Source: an uncultured Bacteroidia bacterium | GTDB taxonomy: Bacteria; Bacteroidota; Bacteroidia; Bacteroidales; F082 | DNA: 64,000 bases | Direction: 5' to 3' | Assembly (NCBI GenBank): GCA_913009755.1 | Contig: CAJVWU010000002.1 | Location: 1 to 64,000, forward strand | Shown here: positions 51,642 through 61,854 of the stretch, in pieces | Numbering within the stretch: position 1 is the stretch's first letter | Layout of the letters: each line of letters opens with the position of its first letter | Position numbers and translations under genes: made by a program | The notes under the pieces: generated by a model | Database searches by the model: none | What the model was told of the DNA's origin: nothing | Seen by the model: the letters and a program-made list of their open reading frames with translations, nothing else

Positions 51642-51682
51642 CACAAAAACCCTCTGAAACATCCTGTTTCAGAGGGTTTTTG

Positions 51683-51684
<2 letters not shown>
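51642..51684 (-). terminator. Terminator of tRNA-Phe, 19-bp perfect hairpin
   Basis: Arms 51642-51660 and 51666-51684 are exact complements around a 5-nt loop. The T-rich foot of the stem makes it usable in both directions. It overlaps the last two bases of the tRNA on the minus strand. Confidence 0.85.
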
Positions 51685-51755
<71 letters not shown>

Positions 51756-51865
51756 GATTTTTGAGCCGACAAAAGTAACCATTTTTTTATTTTCTCAAAA
51801 AAAATCTTAATTTTTTCAATCCTTTCGGGGCTTCTGTTATTTTTGCAATTTCCTTGCTAATCAGT

Positions 51866-52600
51866 ATGAAACTTGTTGTTGACATTGGAAATACTTTTTC
51901 AAAACTTGCCATTTTTAAAAATCGCGATTTAATCGCGCTACATACAACCCCTGAATTGTCGGTTGAGCACATTCGCGATCTGTTCAGGGCAACACCCAAT
52001 ATAAAGTCTGCAATTGTTTCCGCGGTCAGGCAATATGATCAAAACATTAATAATGAACTGAAATCAAAAATCAGGCTGTTTGTTCTTAACCCTCAAACCA
52101 GACTGCCTTTCAGGGTTTTATATAAAACACCAAAAACATTAGGTAACGACCGTATTGGGGCTGTTGCAGGGGCGCAGGATCTGTTTCCGGGAAAAAACAT
52201 ACTCGTTATTGATACAGGAACATGTATCACCTACGACATGGTCACTGCCGCCAGCCAATATCTTGGCGGCGCCATCAGCCCGGGCATCCAAATGCGGTTA
52301 AAATCACTGAATACTTTTACGGGAAATTTACCGTTAATACAACCTGATTTTGATAAAAATATTGATCTGATTGGCGATTCCACTGAAAATTCAATACTGT
52401 CGGGTGTGCAAAATGCAGTAATTATGGAAGTTGATGCAACGATCCATGAATATAAGAATCGTTTTGATGATTTAAAAATCATTGTCACAGGCGGTGATAA
52501 TAAATATTTTGACAGAACCTTAAAAAATAACATCTTTGCAGCCCCAAATCTGGTATTATCAGGTTTAAACAAAATTCTGGATTTCAATGAAAGCAATTAA
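51866..52600 (+). CDS. Type III pantothenate kinase CoaX
   Basis: A 244-residue ASKHA-fold kinase that phosphorylates pantothenate in the first step of CoA synthesis. Start at MKLVVDIGNTFSKLAIF; a TTG at 51854 is less likely. Motifs: DIGNT phosphate loop, the K/R-rich GNDRIGAVAGA, the LVIDTGTCITYD and GGAISPGIQMRLKSL. It overlaps the next gene by 14 bp. Confidence 0.94.
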   Translation: MKLVVDIGNTFSKLAIFKNRDLIALHTTPELSVEHIRDLFRATPNIKSAIVSAVRQYDQNINNELKSKIRLFVLNPQTRLPFRVLYKTPKTLGNDRIGAVAGAQDLFPGKNILVIDTGTCITYDMVTAASQYLGGAISPGIQMRLKSLNTFTGNLPLIQPDFDKNIDLIGDSTENSILSGVQNAVIMEVDATIHEYKNRFDDLKIIVTGGDNKYFDRTLKNNIFAAPNLVLSGLNKILDFNESN

Positions 52601-53873
52601 AGCTTGGTTTTTTATCGTGATGTTTTTCCAGGGAGCCATGGTGGTTGGCCAAGCCACTATCAATACACCTTATTCACGTTACGGACTGGGAGAATTACAC
52701 GGAAAGAACATCAATACCAAGATAGAAGGGATGGGTGGAATAGCCATTGGAATGTGGGGGCCGGGAATGTTAAACCCGGCGAACCCCGCTTCTTACGGAA
52801 CAATTGATTCAGCCGCTTTTGTGCTTGATGCCAGCATATTTGGTAATTATGTCAATCATCGCACGACCCTTCAGTCGGAAAATTCAAATTTAATGACTTT
52901 GAATTATGTGTTTTTCGGGTTCCCCGTAACACAATGGTGGAGGACCAGCCTGGGTGTTATGCCATTTAGCAAGATAGGGTATGATGTTAAGATTGTTGTG
53001 GACATGAGTCAATACAATTTTACCAATGTGATCAACAGTATTGACGGAAGTGGTGGAATAAACCAGTTTTACTGGGGTAATGGGTTTAAGATAGGGAAAC
53101 GTTTACGTCTGGGTATTGATGCAACTTTTCTTTTCGGACAGGCCAGGCGGAGCAGCATGATTTACTTTCCTGATTCTGCAAATATTGTAGGGACCAAAAC
53201 ACAACACAATACAACCGGGTCCGACTTTGTTTTTGATTATGGCGCACAATATGATATTCCTTTGGGTAAGGATCAACTGCTTACATTGGGGGTTATCTAT
53301 GCCAATTCTTTCAATCTGAATGCCAAACGGTCATCCATTGCCTATACCTTGAACGGCGGTTTTAACGGGGGCGTGGAATTTCCACTTGACACCCTGGTCT
53401 ATGAACCCGAGTATAAAGGAACCATTCTTCTGCCGACTAAATTTGGATTTGGCGCTGTTTTCCGAAAAAATAACAATTGGCTCGTAGGCGCTGATTTTGA
53501 ATGGCAGAACTGGAAAAAGTTCAAAAGTTTCGGACAATCCGATTCACTGGACAATGCCTATAGAATTTCTGTTGGCGGTCAGATCACACCTAAACACACC
53601 AGCATTTCTTCTTTGTTGAAACGGATGACCTATCGGGCAGGATTTAATTATAACAACTCATATCTTAACCTTTTCGGGCACTCGATCAACGAATATGGCA
53701 TAACATTTGGGGTAACTTTTCCGATGAAGAGAAGCAGGACAACCCTTGATCTGGCTGTTGAGGTTGGAACAAGGGGGACCACACAAGATCATTTAATTCA
53801 GGAAAATTATGTGCGGTTTTCGTTTGCAGTTGCTATCTTTGAAAACTGGTTTCAAAAGCGAAAATACCGATAA
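52587..53873 (+). CDS. FadL-like outer-membrane protein, conserved hypothetical
   Basis: A 428-residue barrel protein with signal peptide (after MVVGQ). The start region TPYSRYGLGELHGKNINTKI and the NPANPASYGTIDSA motif resemble Bacteroidota FadL/OMPP1-like porins. Strong beta-strand pattern to the C-terminus. It lies between coaX and a TPR gene in an order common in the phylum. Confidence 0.8.
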   Translation: MKAIKAWFFIVMFFQGAMVVGQATINTPYSRYGLGELHGKNINTKIEGMGGIAIGMWGPGMLNPANPASYGTIDSAAFVLDASIFGNYVNHRTTLQSENSNLMTLNYVFFGFPVTQWWRTSLGVMPFSKIGYDVKIVVDMSQYNFTNVINSIDGSGGINQFYWGNGFKIGKRLRLGIDATFLFGQARRSSMIYFPDSANIVGTKTQHNTTGSDFVFDYGAQYDIPLGKDQLLTLGVIYANSFNLNAKRSSIAYTLNGGFNGGVEFPLDTLVYEPEYKGTILLPTKFGFGAVFRKNNNWLVGADFEWQNWKKFKSFGQSDSLDNAYRISVGGQITPKHTSISSLLKRMTYRAGFNYNNSYLNLFGHSINEYGITFGVTFPMKRSRTTLDLAVEVGTRGTTQDHLIQENYVRFSFAVAIFENWFQKRKYR

Positions 53874-53896
53874 TGAATCTTTTAAAGCTAAAAGTG

Positions 53897-55294
53897 ATGA
53901 AAACAAAAACTTTGATTGTAGCATTCAGCTTGTTGTTTAGTTTGGCAGCGCTGGCCGATAACCCGGTTAAAACCAACAGCCAACAGGATAACCTGCCAAA
54001 ATACGGTAAAGACAGTGTGACCTGTATTCAAAACCTGTCACTTTATTATGAGTCCTATAAACAATGGAGACAAAGCCATTACACTAGTAATTCCACAGTT
54101 GATTATTCTTATAAGTACTGGAAAAAAGTTTTCAGTGCTTGTCCCAAATCCAGTGAAAACATTTATATAGCCGGCGCCAAAATGCTTAATTATTTTATAA
54201 AAAAAGCACCTACTCCCGAAAAAAAACAAAGTTTAATTGATTCGCTGATGATGGTTTACGACACCCGGATCAGATATTTTCCTCTGAGCCGCAAAACTCA
54301 CAATTCACAAATAGGGACAATCCTTGGACGAAAAGGTGTTGCCCTTTATCAATACAGGCCTGATGAATATATGAAAGTCTACGATATACTGAAAAAATCA
54401 TTAGACCTTGACAAAGCAAATACCGCCGGGCCGGTTTATGTTTATTATTTCAGGGCTGTAACAAAAATGGCTTCAAAAGGGGATGTGGATACGGCTGCAG
54501 TTGTTGACGCCTATGATATGATTAGTGGTTATATTGAACAAAACCTAAAAAGATATAAAGCACAGGGCAATATCAAGAAGGAAGAAGAGTACAACAACAT
54601 CATGGGAAATATAGATGCTACTTTCGAGCCTTTTGCCAAATGCAATGAACTAACCAGGATTTACCTCCAAAAATTTGAGCAAACACCGGAAGATGTGGAT
54701 TTATTGAAAAAGATCATTGCCATACTTGATAATAAAAAGTGCACGGATAATCCGCTTTATTTTGATGTGACCGTCAAGTTATACAAACTGGAGCCCACAC
54801 CTGAATCAGCTTATACCATTGGGAAAATGTATATGAAACAAAAAAGATATAAGGAGGCCATCCCTTATATGGAAGATGCAACCAAGATGAATGATAAAGA
54901 TAAAGTGGATGATGCCTTTATTTTCCTGGCTGAAACTTACCGGGCACTCGATAATTTCCCGAAAGCCCGCCAAATGGCCCTGGAGGCGATTAAACTAAAC
55001 CCCACCTGGGGGCAACCCTACATTTTTATTGGTGATCTTTATGCCATGAGTGCCAAAAAATGCGGCGACAACGACCTGACAAAAAAAGTAGCCTATTGGG
55101 CTGCTGTTGATAAATACAAAAAAGCCAAACAAGTTGATCCTGAACTTGCCGAACTGGCCAACAAAAGGATACATACTTATGAGGTTTATTTCCCGTCGAA
55201 AGAGGTACTGTTTTTTTATGCATTAAACCCGGGCGATAAATACACCGTAGGTTGCTGGATTAACGAAGTGACTACGGTTAGGGCAGCTAAATAA
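53897..55294 (+). CDS. Exported TPR-repeat protein
   Basis: A 465-residue protein from MKTKTLIVAF (53897; the frame is open from 53873) with signal peptide (after LAALAD). Several TPR helices are visible in the second half (residues about 300-420, e.g. AYTIGKMYMKQKRYKEAIPY; ALDNFPKARQMALEAIKLNP). It probably scaffolds an envelope complex. Adjacent to lptC. Confidence 0.85.
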   Translation: MKTKTLIVAFSLLFSLAALADNPVKTNSQQDNLPKYGKDSVTCIQNLSLYYESYKQWRQSHYTSNSTVDYSYKYWKKVFSACPKSSENIYIAGAKMLNYFIKKAPTPEKKQSLIDSLMMVYDTRIRYFPLSRKTHNSQIGTILGRKGVALYQYRPDEYMKVYDILKKSLDLDKANTAGPVYVYYFRAVTKMASKGDVDTAAVVDAYDMISGYIEQNLKRYKAQGNIKKEEEYNNIMGNIDATFEPFAKCNELTRIYLQKFEQTPEDVDLLKKIIAILDNKKCTDNPLYFDVTVKLYKLEPTPESAYTIGKMYMKQKRYKEAIPYMEDATKMNDKDKVDDAFIFLAETYRALDNFPKARQMALEAIKLNPTWGQPYIFIGDLYAMSAKKCGDNDLTKKVAYWAAVDKYKKAKQVDPELAELANKRIHTYEVYFPSKEVLFFYALNPGDKYTVGCWINEVTTVRAAK

Positions 55295-55351
55295 TGGCTT
55301 TTCTTAAAGAAAATCAACATCTTTAAGGATAGCCGGTTAACTAAAGTCATA

Positions 55352-55921
55352 ATGATCAAAATCTTTTTAAAAAGCATGATCACTTTAATTTTTATGGTGA
55401 TGCTTTTTTCTTGTGAAAACTCAATCACAACTATTCAGGAAATTACCCGGGTGGATACCCTGCCTGCCGTATCTGCCTATAATATTGAATACGAACGAAC
55501 CGATTCAGGATATTTGCGTGTTTTATTACGTAGCCCCAAAATGGAACGGTTTGAAGGAAAAGATCCTTATTCGGTTTTCCCCGAAGGCTTTGAGATCACA
55601 TTCTTTGATACGGCCGGAACGGCAGTTTCTTTTATTCGTGCCAATTACGGTATTTCGTATGATAAAAGAAAAATTATGCAGGCCCGTAATGATGTCCTCG
55701 TTAAAAACTATGATACGCAGGAACAACTAAACACGGAAAGCCTGGAGTGGGACCAAAGGAAAAAAACCATTTTTTCCAATACTTTCGTAAAGATAACCAG
55801 TCCTGATAAAATTATTTATGGCGACAGCCTGCGATCGAATGAATCATTTACCGACAGGAGCATCTATCATATCCGTGCCGAATTGGATGTGGTTGACGAT
55901 ACCGTTCCTGTAAAAAAATAA
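55352..55921 (+). CDS. LptC, LPS export protein
   Basis: A 189-residue lipoprotein (signal ending LFSCENS). The LptC/YrbK-type beta-jellyroll is visible (VSAYNIEYERTDSGYLRVLL, FEGKDPYSVFPEGFEITFFD, ARNDVLVKNYDTQEQLNTES, TFVKITSPDKIIYGDSLRSN). It takes LPS from LptB2FG towards LptA in the periplasm. Confidence 0.88.
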   Translation: MIKIFLKSMITLIFMVMLFSCENSITTIQEITRVDTLPAVSAYNIEYERTDSGYLRVLLRSPKMERFEGKDPYSVFPEGFEITFFDTAGTAVSFIRANYGISYDKRKIMQARNDVLVKNYDTQEQLNTESLEWDQRKKTIFSNTFVKITSPDKIIYGDSLRSNESFTDRSIYHIRAELDVVDDTVPVKK

Positions 55922-55999
55922 AACAGGTTGCCTCCTCATTTTAAATCGGGTATGCTTTTTCTCAACGATTCTTTTTAATTTTACATTGATAAAAAAGTA

Positions 56000-57286
56000 A
56001 TGAGCACAACAGTCCTGGTTATCATAATTATGATTTTACTTTCCGGTTTTTTTTCGGGAACGGAGATTGCTTTTGTAAGTTCCAGCCGATTGAAACAGGA
56101 ATTGGACCTGAAAAAAAATGTACTGCCGGCACGTGTACTTTCTGTCTTTTATCAAAACCCCTCGCGCTTTCTTGGCGCGTTGCTGCTGGGTAACAATATT
56201 GCCCTGGTGGTTTATGGAATGGCTATGGCCATACTCCTTGAACCGTGGCTGATCAGTATTTTGCCCGGTGTTTTTCATTCGGAACTTGTGATTTTGTTGA
56301 CCCAAACCATTATTTCAACCTTAATCATTTTGTTCACAGCCGAATTTATACCAAAAATCCTGTTCCGTATCAACCCCAATTCAATACTCAAAATCGTGGC
56401 TGTTCCGGTATGGCTGTTCTATTATCTGTTCTATCCGCTTATATTGTTTTATATCGGTATTGCTGAAGTGCTCTTAAAACACGTTTTTAAAATCAAGTTG
56501 GCCACATCGGGTTATACTTTCAGCTCAATTGACCTTGAAGAGTTTGTAAAAGACTACAATCCCAATGTTGTAAATCAAGATGATATCAACCGGGAAATTC
56601 AGATGATCCAGAATGCGATCGAATTTAAAAATATTAAATTGCGCGATTGCATGGTGCCCCGTACCGAGATCGAAGCCATTGAACTATCAACCCCTCTTCA
56701 GCAACTCAGGGAATTGTTTCTTCAAACCGGCCATTCAAAGATTATGGTTTACAAAGGCAGCATTGACAAATTGATTGGGTATGTACATGCTTATGACCTG
56801 TTTGATAAGCCTCGCGAAATAAAGGAAATGATCAGGAAAGTTGATGTTTATCCTGAAACCATGTCTGCACGTGAAGTATTAAATATATTTATCAAACAAC
56901 ACAAAAGCATCGCAATTGTAGTAGATGAATTCGGGGGCACTTCCGGTATTGTGACCATGGAAGATATCATCGAAGAGATTTTTGGTGAAATTGAAGATGA
57001 GTATGATATGGATATTACCGTCGAAAAAAAGATAGGGGACGATGAATACATCTTTTCCACCCGCCTCGAAATAGATTATCTTAATGATAAATACAAATTT
57101 AATCTTCCGATATCTGATGAATATGAAACCCTTGCCGGTTTTATTCTTCATTATTATGAAAGCATCCCTGCCGAACAGGAAGAAATAGCCATTCCCCCAT
57201 ATCATTTTACCATTTTGAAATCAAGCAATAACCGTCTTGAAGAGGTAAAGCTTCGGATTATATCCTACAAGTCAAGTATTAAATAA
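56000..57286 (+). CDS. CNNM/CorC-type transporter-associated protein (hemolysin family)
   Basis: A 428-residue membrane protein: an N-terminal DUF21/CNNM domain with about four helices (ILLSGFFSGTEIAFVSSSRL), two CBS domains (residues about 210-330; MVPRTEIEAIEL, IAIVVDEFGGTSGIVTMED) and a C-terminal CorC/HlyC transporter-associated domain. It probably takes part in Mg2+/Co2+ homeostasis. Confidence 0.92.
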   Translation: MSTTVLVIIIMILLSGFFSGTEIAFVSSSRLKQELDLKKNVLPARVLSVFYQNPSRFLGALLLGNNIALVVYGMAMAILLEPWLISILPGVFHSELVILLTQTIISTLIILFTAEFIPKILFRINPNSILKIVAVPVWLFYYLFYPLILFYIGIAEVLLKHVFKIKLATSGYTFSSIDLEEFVKDYNPNVVNQDDINREIQMIQNAIEFKNIKLRDCMVPRTEIEAIELSTPLQQLRELFLQTGHSKIMVYKGSIDKLIGYVHAYDLFDKPREIKEMIRKVDVYPETMSAREVLNIFIKQHKSIAIVVDEFGGTSGIVTMEDIIEEIFGEIEDEYDMDITVEKKIGDDEYIFSTRLEIDYLNDKYKFNLPISDEYETLAGFILHYYESIPAEQEEIAIPPYHFTILKSSNNRLEEVKLRIISYKSSIK

Positions 57287-57590
57287 CGTATTATACTGCC
57301 ATATCAGATTATTTCTTGTGTAATTTCATATTTCTAATTTCAAACAGCCAATGTCATATCCATGGACATGAAACCAATATGTGTCTTAATATTCTTGTCT
57401 AAATACCGGCTTTGTCTTAAATAGTCCGATTGTATAAAAACACGTTTAGGGACATTGTAACTCAATGTATTGAAAATCAATATTTGAATTAAACAGAGAA
57501 GGGATCAGGGAATGTTGGAAATTTATTTTCATACTTCCATTTACATTTGTACATTTGCACCTCAAAATTTTAAAATAAAAGAAGTTAGAG
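57287..57590. other. Intergenic region with tandem -7 elements
   Basis: No gene seen. Two adjacent copies of TACATTTG (57542-57549 and 57550-57557) precede the PPIase gene by about 34 bp. They give two possible transcription starts 8 bp apart. Confidence 0.45.
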
Positions 57591-59711
57591 ATGGCGGTAA
57601 TAGGTAGTATCAGAAAACATTCCACTTTTTTGGTGATTGTAATTGGTGTAGCATTGGCAGCTTTTATCTTGGGCGACTTCACCAAAAAACAACGCATGGG
57701 TTCCCGTTCGGTAGTTGCAGGGGAAGTGGCAGGCGAAAAAATAACCATTATTGATTTTAACAATAAAGTAGATCAGAATATTGAAGCAACTAAGCAACAA
57801 AAGAAAAAGGAAAAGTTAACACCCGAAGAGATATTCAGGATTAAAAATAACACCTGGAGTCAAATGGTTAATACCATCCTGATGAATAAGCAATATGATG
57901 CTTTGGGACTGACCGTTACGTCAGATGAACTTTTCGACATGGTGCAGGGCCCCAATCCCCATCCTTTGGTGCAGCAATCATTTATTAACCCCAATACGGG
58001 GAAATTTGACAGGAATATTGTCATGCAGTTCCTCGAAACACTTGATCAAAACAAACCTGAGATCAAACAACAATGGATTCAATTTGAAGATTATCTGAAA
58101 AAAGACAGGTTGAGGGAAAAATATAATACCCTGATATTAAAGGGATATTACATCCCAAAAGAACTGGCGTTGATGGAATACTCCGATGAGAACGATAAAG
58201 CGGATATCCAATATGTATCAAGAAAATATGCGATGATACCCGACACACTTGTTGATCCCACCGAGGAGGATTATGCAGCCGTTTATGAAAAAGAAAAAGA
58301 AAGATTTAAAGAAGAACCCAATGTTGACTTTGCTTATGTCATCTTTGAAGTGATCCCTTCAATCAAAGATTTGCAGGATTCAAGAAAAGAAGTCAACCAG
58401 ATTTATGAAGAATTCAAAACAACTGTTGACATACCCCGGTTTGTTCAATTGAATTCCGATAACCCTTATGATAGTTCCTGGAAAACCAAAGGGCAATTGC
58501 CTGTTCAGATTGACTCCATCATGTTCAATAGCCCGGTGGGTACGATTGCAAAACCTTATATGGAAAACAACACCTTTCACATTGCCCGGCTTGTGGATGT
58601 GGCATTTCGTCCCGATAGTCTGAAAGCAAGCCATATCCTGATTTCTTACCGTGGGGCACTCAAAGCCAATTCAACAATTACCAGGACCAAAGAGCAAGCC
58701 AAACAACTTGCCGATAGTTTGTACAATGTGATTAAAAGATCACCTGGCAAACTTGAAGCGCTTTCCTTATCTTTTTCAGACGATCCGTCTGCAAAAACAA
58801 ACAAAGGGAACCTGGGATGGTTTGCCGATGGCATGATGGTACATCAGTTTAATGAAGCGGTAATCAACACAAAAGTCAAAAGGGTAACAATGGTTGAAAC
58901 GCCATTTGGTTTCCACATTATTAAGGTAACAGGAAAAAAAGACCTGGAAAAAAAGGTTAAAGTGGCCATGATTGATCAAGAAGTGTTGGCAAGCAACCAA
59001 ACCTATCAGCAAATATTTGCCAAAGCCAGTAAACTAGCCTCCGAAACACATAATCTTGATGAGTTTGATGCAGCAATAGAAAAAGACGGGTATAATAAGC
59101 GCCTGGCGCAAAAGATCCATAAAATGGACAACCACATTGCCGGCCTCAAAAGCCCGCGACAGATCATCCGCTGGGCTTTTAAAGATAACACAAATGTGGG
59201 GCAGGTAAGTGAAGTGTTTGACCTGGAAGGCCAGTTTGTTGTGGCTGTACTGACCAACAGGATTCAGGAAGGTTATCCTTCGTTGGATCAGGTAAAAACA
59301 CGCCTGAATACAAAAGTTTATAATAACCTGAAAGCCCAGCTCATTTTAACTGAAATAAAACCTTATGGCGATGACATGCAAAAAATTGCCGGGTTGGCTG
59401 ATTTTAAAATGGATGAAATGCCGGCATTGACCTTTGTTTCAAGAAATATAAAAGGATATGGCACCGAAAATGAAATTATCGGACAGGTTTTCGGAACAGA
59501 AGAAGGCCAGAAATTTGGCCCTGTCATCGGCAAAGGTGGTGTATTTATTGTGAAATTAAAAAAACTGACCAAAGCTTCACAACCTGATAATCTCGACATT
59601 ATTAAGACCCGGCTTTTTAACAGGCTGAAGTCCCAAATAGACAGGGGGGAAATTTATATTGCCCTGAAAGACAATGCCGAAATTGAAGATGACAGGATAA
59701 ACTTTTATTAA
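57591..59711 (+). CDS. PpiD/SurA-type periplasmic peptidyl-prolyl isomerase
   Basis: A 706-residue folding factor. One N-terminal membrane helix (residues about 10-28), a SurA_N-like domain (SVVAGEVAGEKITIIDFNNK ... NTWSQMVNTILMNKQYDALG), a parvulin domain around residues 340-450 (KASHILISYRGALKAN ... GNLGWFADGMMVHQFNEAV ... VETPFGFHIIKVTG) and a second degenerate parvulin-like part. It helps outer-membrane protein folding. Confidence 0.92.
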   Translation: MAVIGSIRKHSTFLVIVIGVALAAFILGDFTKKQRMGSRSVVAGEVAGEKITIIDFNNKVDQNIEATKQQKKKEKLTPEEIFRIKNNTWSQMVNTILMNKQYDALGLTVTSDELFDMVQGPNPHPLVQQSFINPNTGKFDRNIVMQFLETLDQNKPEIKQQWIQFEDYLKKDRLREKYNTLILKGYYIPKELALMEYSDENDKADIQYVSRKYAMIPDTLVDPTEEDYAAVYEKEKERFKEEPNVDFAYVIFEVIPSIKDLQDSRKEVNQIYEEFKTTVDIPRFVQLNSDNPYDSSWKTKGQLPVQIDSIMFNSPVGTIAKPYMENNTFHIARLVDVAFRPDSLKASHILISYRGALKANSTITRTKEQAKQLADSLYNVIKRSPGKLEALSLSFSDDPSAKTNKGNLGWFADGMMVHQFNEAVINTKVKRVTMVETPFGFHIIKVTGKKDLEKKVKVAMIDQEVLASNQTYQQIFAKASKLASETHNLDEFDAAIEKDGYNKRLAQKIHKMDNHIAGLKSPRQIIRWAFKDNTNVGQVSEVFDLEGQFVVAVLTNRIQEGYPSLDQVKTRLNTKVYNNLKAQLILTEIKPYGDDMQKIAGLADFKMDEMPALTFVSRNIKGYGTENEIIGQVFGTEEGQKFGPVIGKGGVFIVKLKKLTKASQPDNLDIIKTRLFNRLKSQIDRGEIYIALKDNAEIEDDRINFY

Positions 59712-59910
59712 TTAGCCCTTTCAACAGCTAACAAAACCCGTAACACAACCCGCTAAACAAGTTTTTCAACGAGTCCATCTCCTTCATCGTACTGTTCATC
59801 CGGTCCATGTTTTTCTCCCATCTGTTCAAAAAGTAGTCGGGATAAAGAAAATCATGATTAACAGCATTTTTTTCATTTTCTGTCCTTTCTTTTTTAATTT
59901 TTAACATAGT

Positions 59911-59936
59911 AAGGCCAGCTCAAAAGAGCCGGCCTC
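59911..59936 (-). terminator. Hairpin after hsp20
   Basis: Imperfect 9-bp arms GGCCAGCTC (59913-59921) and GAGCCGGCC (59926-59934) with a 4-nt loop, just past the end of the small heat-shock gene. There is no clean T run on the minus strand, so terminator strength is uncertain. Confidence 0.45.
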
Positions 59937-59951
59937 GTTAATTTTCCTTGG

Positions 59952-60386
59952 TCAGGAAATTTTGATCACTTTGGACGATGGCGTTTTTGCCTCTTCCTTT
60001 TTCGGCAAAACAACCTTTAATACCCCCTCGGTGTACTTTGCCGAGATCTTTTCCTGATCAACGGTTTCCGGTAGTGAAAACGATCGTTCAAAGGACTGAT
60101 AGCTGAATTCCTTTTTCGTAAAGTTTTTGTCTTTTTCTTCTTTATTCTCTTCCTGCTCCGAAGAAATAGTCAGCACATTGTGATCGAGATTGATGTTGAA
60201 ATCACTTTTTTTCATTCCCGGGGCAGCCATTTCAACGGTGTAGTTGCCCTCTGTTTCTGAAATGTTTACAGCAGGAACCGTTGTTCCCCTCGCAACAAAC
60301 GACGGAAAATTAACCAGGTCGTTGTTGAACAGGTCTTCCCATAAGGTTGGAAAACCCCAGTCATCACTTCTTTTTATTAATTTCAT
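59952..60386 (-). CDS. Hsp20/alpha-crystallin small heat-shock protein
   Basis: A 144-residue chaperone. The alpha-crystallin domain is clear (VNISETEGNYTVEMAAPGMK, FNINLDHNVLTISSEQEE, FERSFSLPETVDQEKISAKY, GVLKVVLPKKEE). It holds unfolding proteins under heat or metal stress. No CIRCE-type repeat was noticed upstream. Confidence 0.94.
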   Translation of the reverse strand: MKLIKRSDDWGFPTLWEDLFNNDLVNFPSFVARGTTVPAVNISETEGNYTVEMAAPGMKKSDFNINLDHNVLTISSEQEENKEEKDKNFTKKEFSYQSFERSFSLPETVDQEKISAKYTEGVLKVVLPKKEEAKTPSSKVIKIS

Positions 60387-60695
60387 GATTAAACCCTCCT
60401 TTTTTAAATTATTATTTCACCTTCTTTTCAAATCAACTTATATCAAATTAGATGCCTGTTAGTTAAACTGTATTTTTGACATCTGAAATGATAAAAAAAT
60501 GTCAGGTTTTTAACAGATTTTAAGAAATAAAAATGTCAATTTGACAAGGGAAAGAGGATGGAATGATGGCTCGATGGTTCGATTGCCTGCCAAAGTACAG
60601 CGTCGGCGGGTTCCATTGTTCATGTGTTCCAACAGTTTCTCCGGAATTGCCATCCGGAGTCTTCTCACCCGGAGATATTCCGGTTTTTACTGTTC
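60387..60695. other. Gap between hsp20 and the peroxidase gene
   Basis: No gene that I would support. AT-rich near hsp20 (its promoter region), GC-richer and palindrome-bearing from about 60600, with CTCCGGA/TCCGGAG arms around 60640-60665. Short open frames here are chance. Confidence 0.35.
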
Positions 60696-61760
60696 TTACA
60701 GACCAGATGGCGCCTGCCCCCATTCGGCAGGGACATTACCCGTCAGGGAGTTCAGGAATGCAACAATATCATTTACCTGCTCGTCGGTCAGGTCTTTATT
60801 CAATTGCGCTTTCCCCATAATTTTAACCGCATCATCCAGCTCTGTGATACTGCCATTGTGAAGATAAGGTGCTGTTTTTGCAACATTCCGCAACTGTGGT
60901 ACAAAAAACATGAATTTGTCTGCTTCGACCTTGGTGTCTTCATATTTTCCGTAATCCACTTTTCCTTTAACATAATCGCTGTATTGACCAAAAAGGGGAA
61001 ATTTTTGCAGCATGTTCCCCCCCAGCACAACACCGGTATGGCAGGCAATACATCCGACATCAATAAACGTTTTCAATCCCTTTTTCTCCTGTTCGTTCAG
61101 CGCATTAAAGTCCCCCGACAGGTAGTTGTCAAAGGAAGAGGGTGTGATCAATGTTCTTTCAAAAGCGCCGATGGCAAAACGGAGGTTCTTAAATGTAACA
61201 GGTTCTATATCATCAGGATATGCCGCTTTAAAAAGCTCCCGATACGTTTTGTCTTTTTTCAGGCGGTCAACTGCCATTTTGTTTGGCATAGCCATTTCGT
61301 CAGGATTCAGTATCGGACCACCGGCCTGTTCTTCCACATCTTCCTCACGCCCGTCCCAGAACTGGGCTGTTTTCAGAGCCGCATTCAGTACCGTCGGCGA
61401 GTTTCTGGTGCCGGGCACACCGTTGTCTCCCGGCGAAGTGGGTAAATGATCAACCCCATAAGTGAGAAGATTGTGGCAGGTGTTGCAGCTTTGTGTGTTG
61501 TGTAATGAAAGCCGGTTGTCAAAGTATAGCATTTTACCCAGTTTTACCTTTGCAGGAGTAATCGGGTTTTCGGGACTAATTGCCTCGTGAGGCAAAACTT
61601 TGAAAAAAGTCCGGGCTTTAGTCAACAGTTGTTTCCCTGCCTGCGAAACCGCTGCTGTCTTTTCCGTTGATTTTTTCGTCGTATTTTCTTTCTGCCGGTT
61701 TCCCGAACAGCCGGCCATGATCAGTGCAAATGCCGTTAAAATAAATAGGTGCCTTTTCAT
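60696..61760 (-). CDS. Dihaem cytochrome c peroxidase (CcpA/MauG family)
   Basis: A 354-residue exported lipoprotein (start 61760; lipobox at MAGCSG, Cys18). Two haem motifs: CNTCH (C92-H96) and CIACH (C237-H241). The family's LGKMLYFDNRLS, NSPTVLNAALKTAQFWDGRE and the C-terminal PYLHNGS and DIVAFLNSLTG are present. It reduces H2O2 to water in the periplasm using electrons from cytochrome c. Confidence 0.93.
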   Translation of the reverse strand: MKRHLFILTAFALIMAGCSGNRQKENTTKKSTEKTAAVSQAGKQLLTKARTFFKVLPHEAISPENPITPAKVKLGKMLYFDNRLSLHNTQSCNTCHNLLTYGVDHLPTSPGDNGVPGTRNSPTVLNAALKTAQFWDGREEDVEEQAGGPILNPDEMAMPNKMAVDRLKKDKTYRELFKAAYPDDIEPVTFKNLRFAIGAFERTLITPSSFDNYLSGDFNALNEQEKKGLKTFIDVGCIACHTGVVLGGNMLQKFPLFGQYSDYVKGKVDYGKYEDTKVEADKFMFFVPQLRNVAKTAPYLHNGSITELDDAVKIMGKAQLNKDLTDEQVNDIVAFLNSLTGNVPAEWGQAPSGL

Positions 61761-61854
61761 GATTATTGTTTTGAATGAATATTCAGGTTTATTTTTCAAA
61801 AATACTGTTTTTCCCCAACCGGAAAAAGACAAAATAAAATGTCTTTGTCCGGTT

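Noticed and set aside
60520-60861. Open frames between hsp20 and the peroxidase gene
   Set aside because: They overlap the peroxidase gene or palindromic DNA, and their composition is not protein-like.
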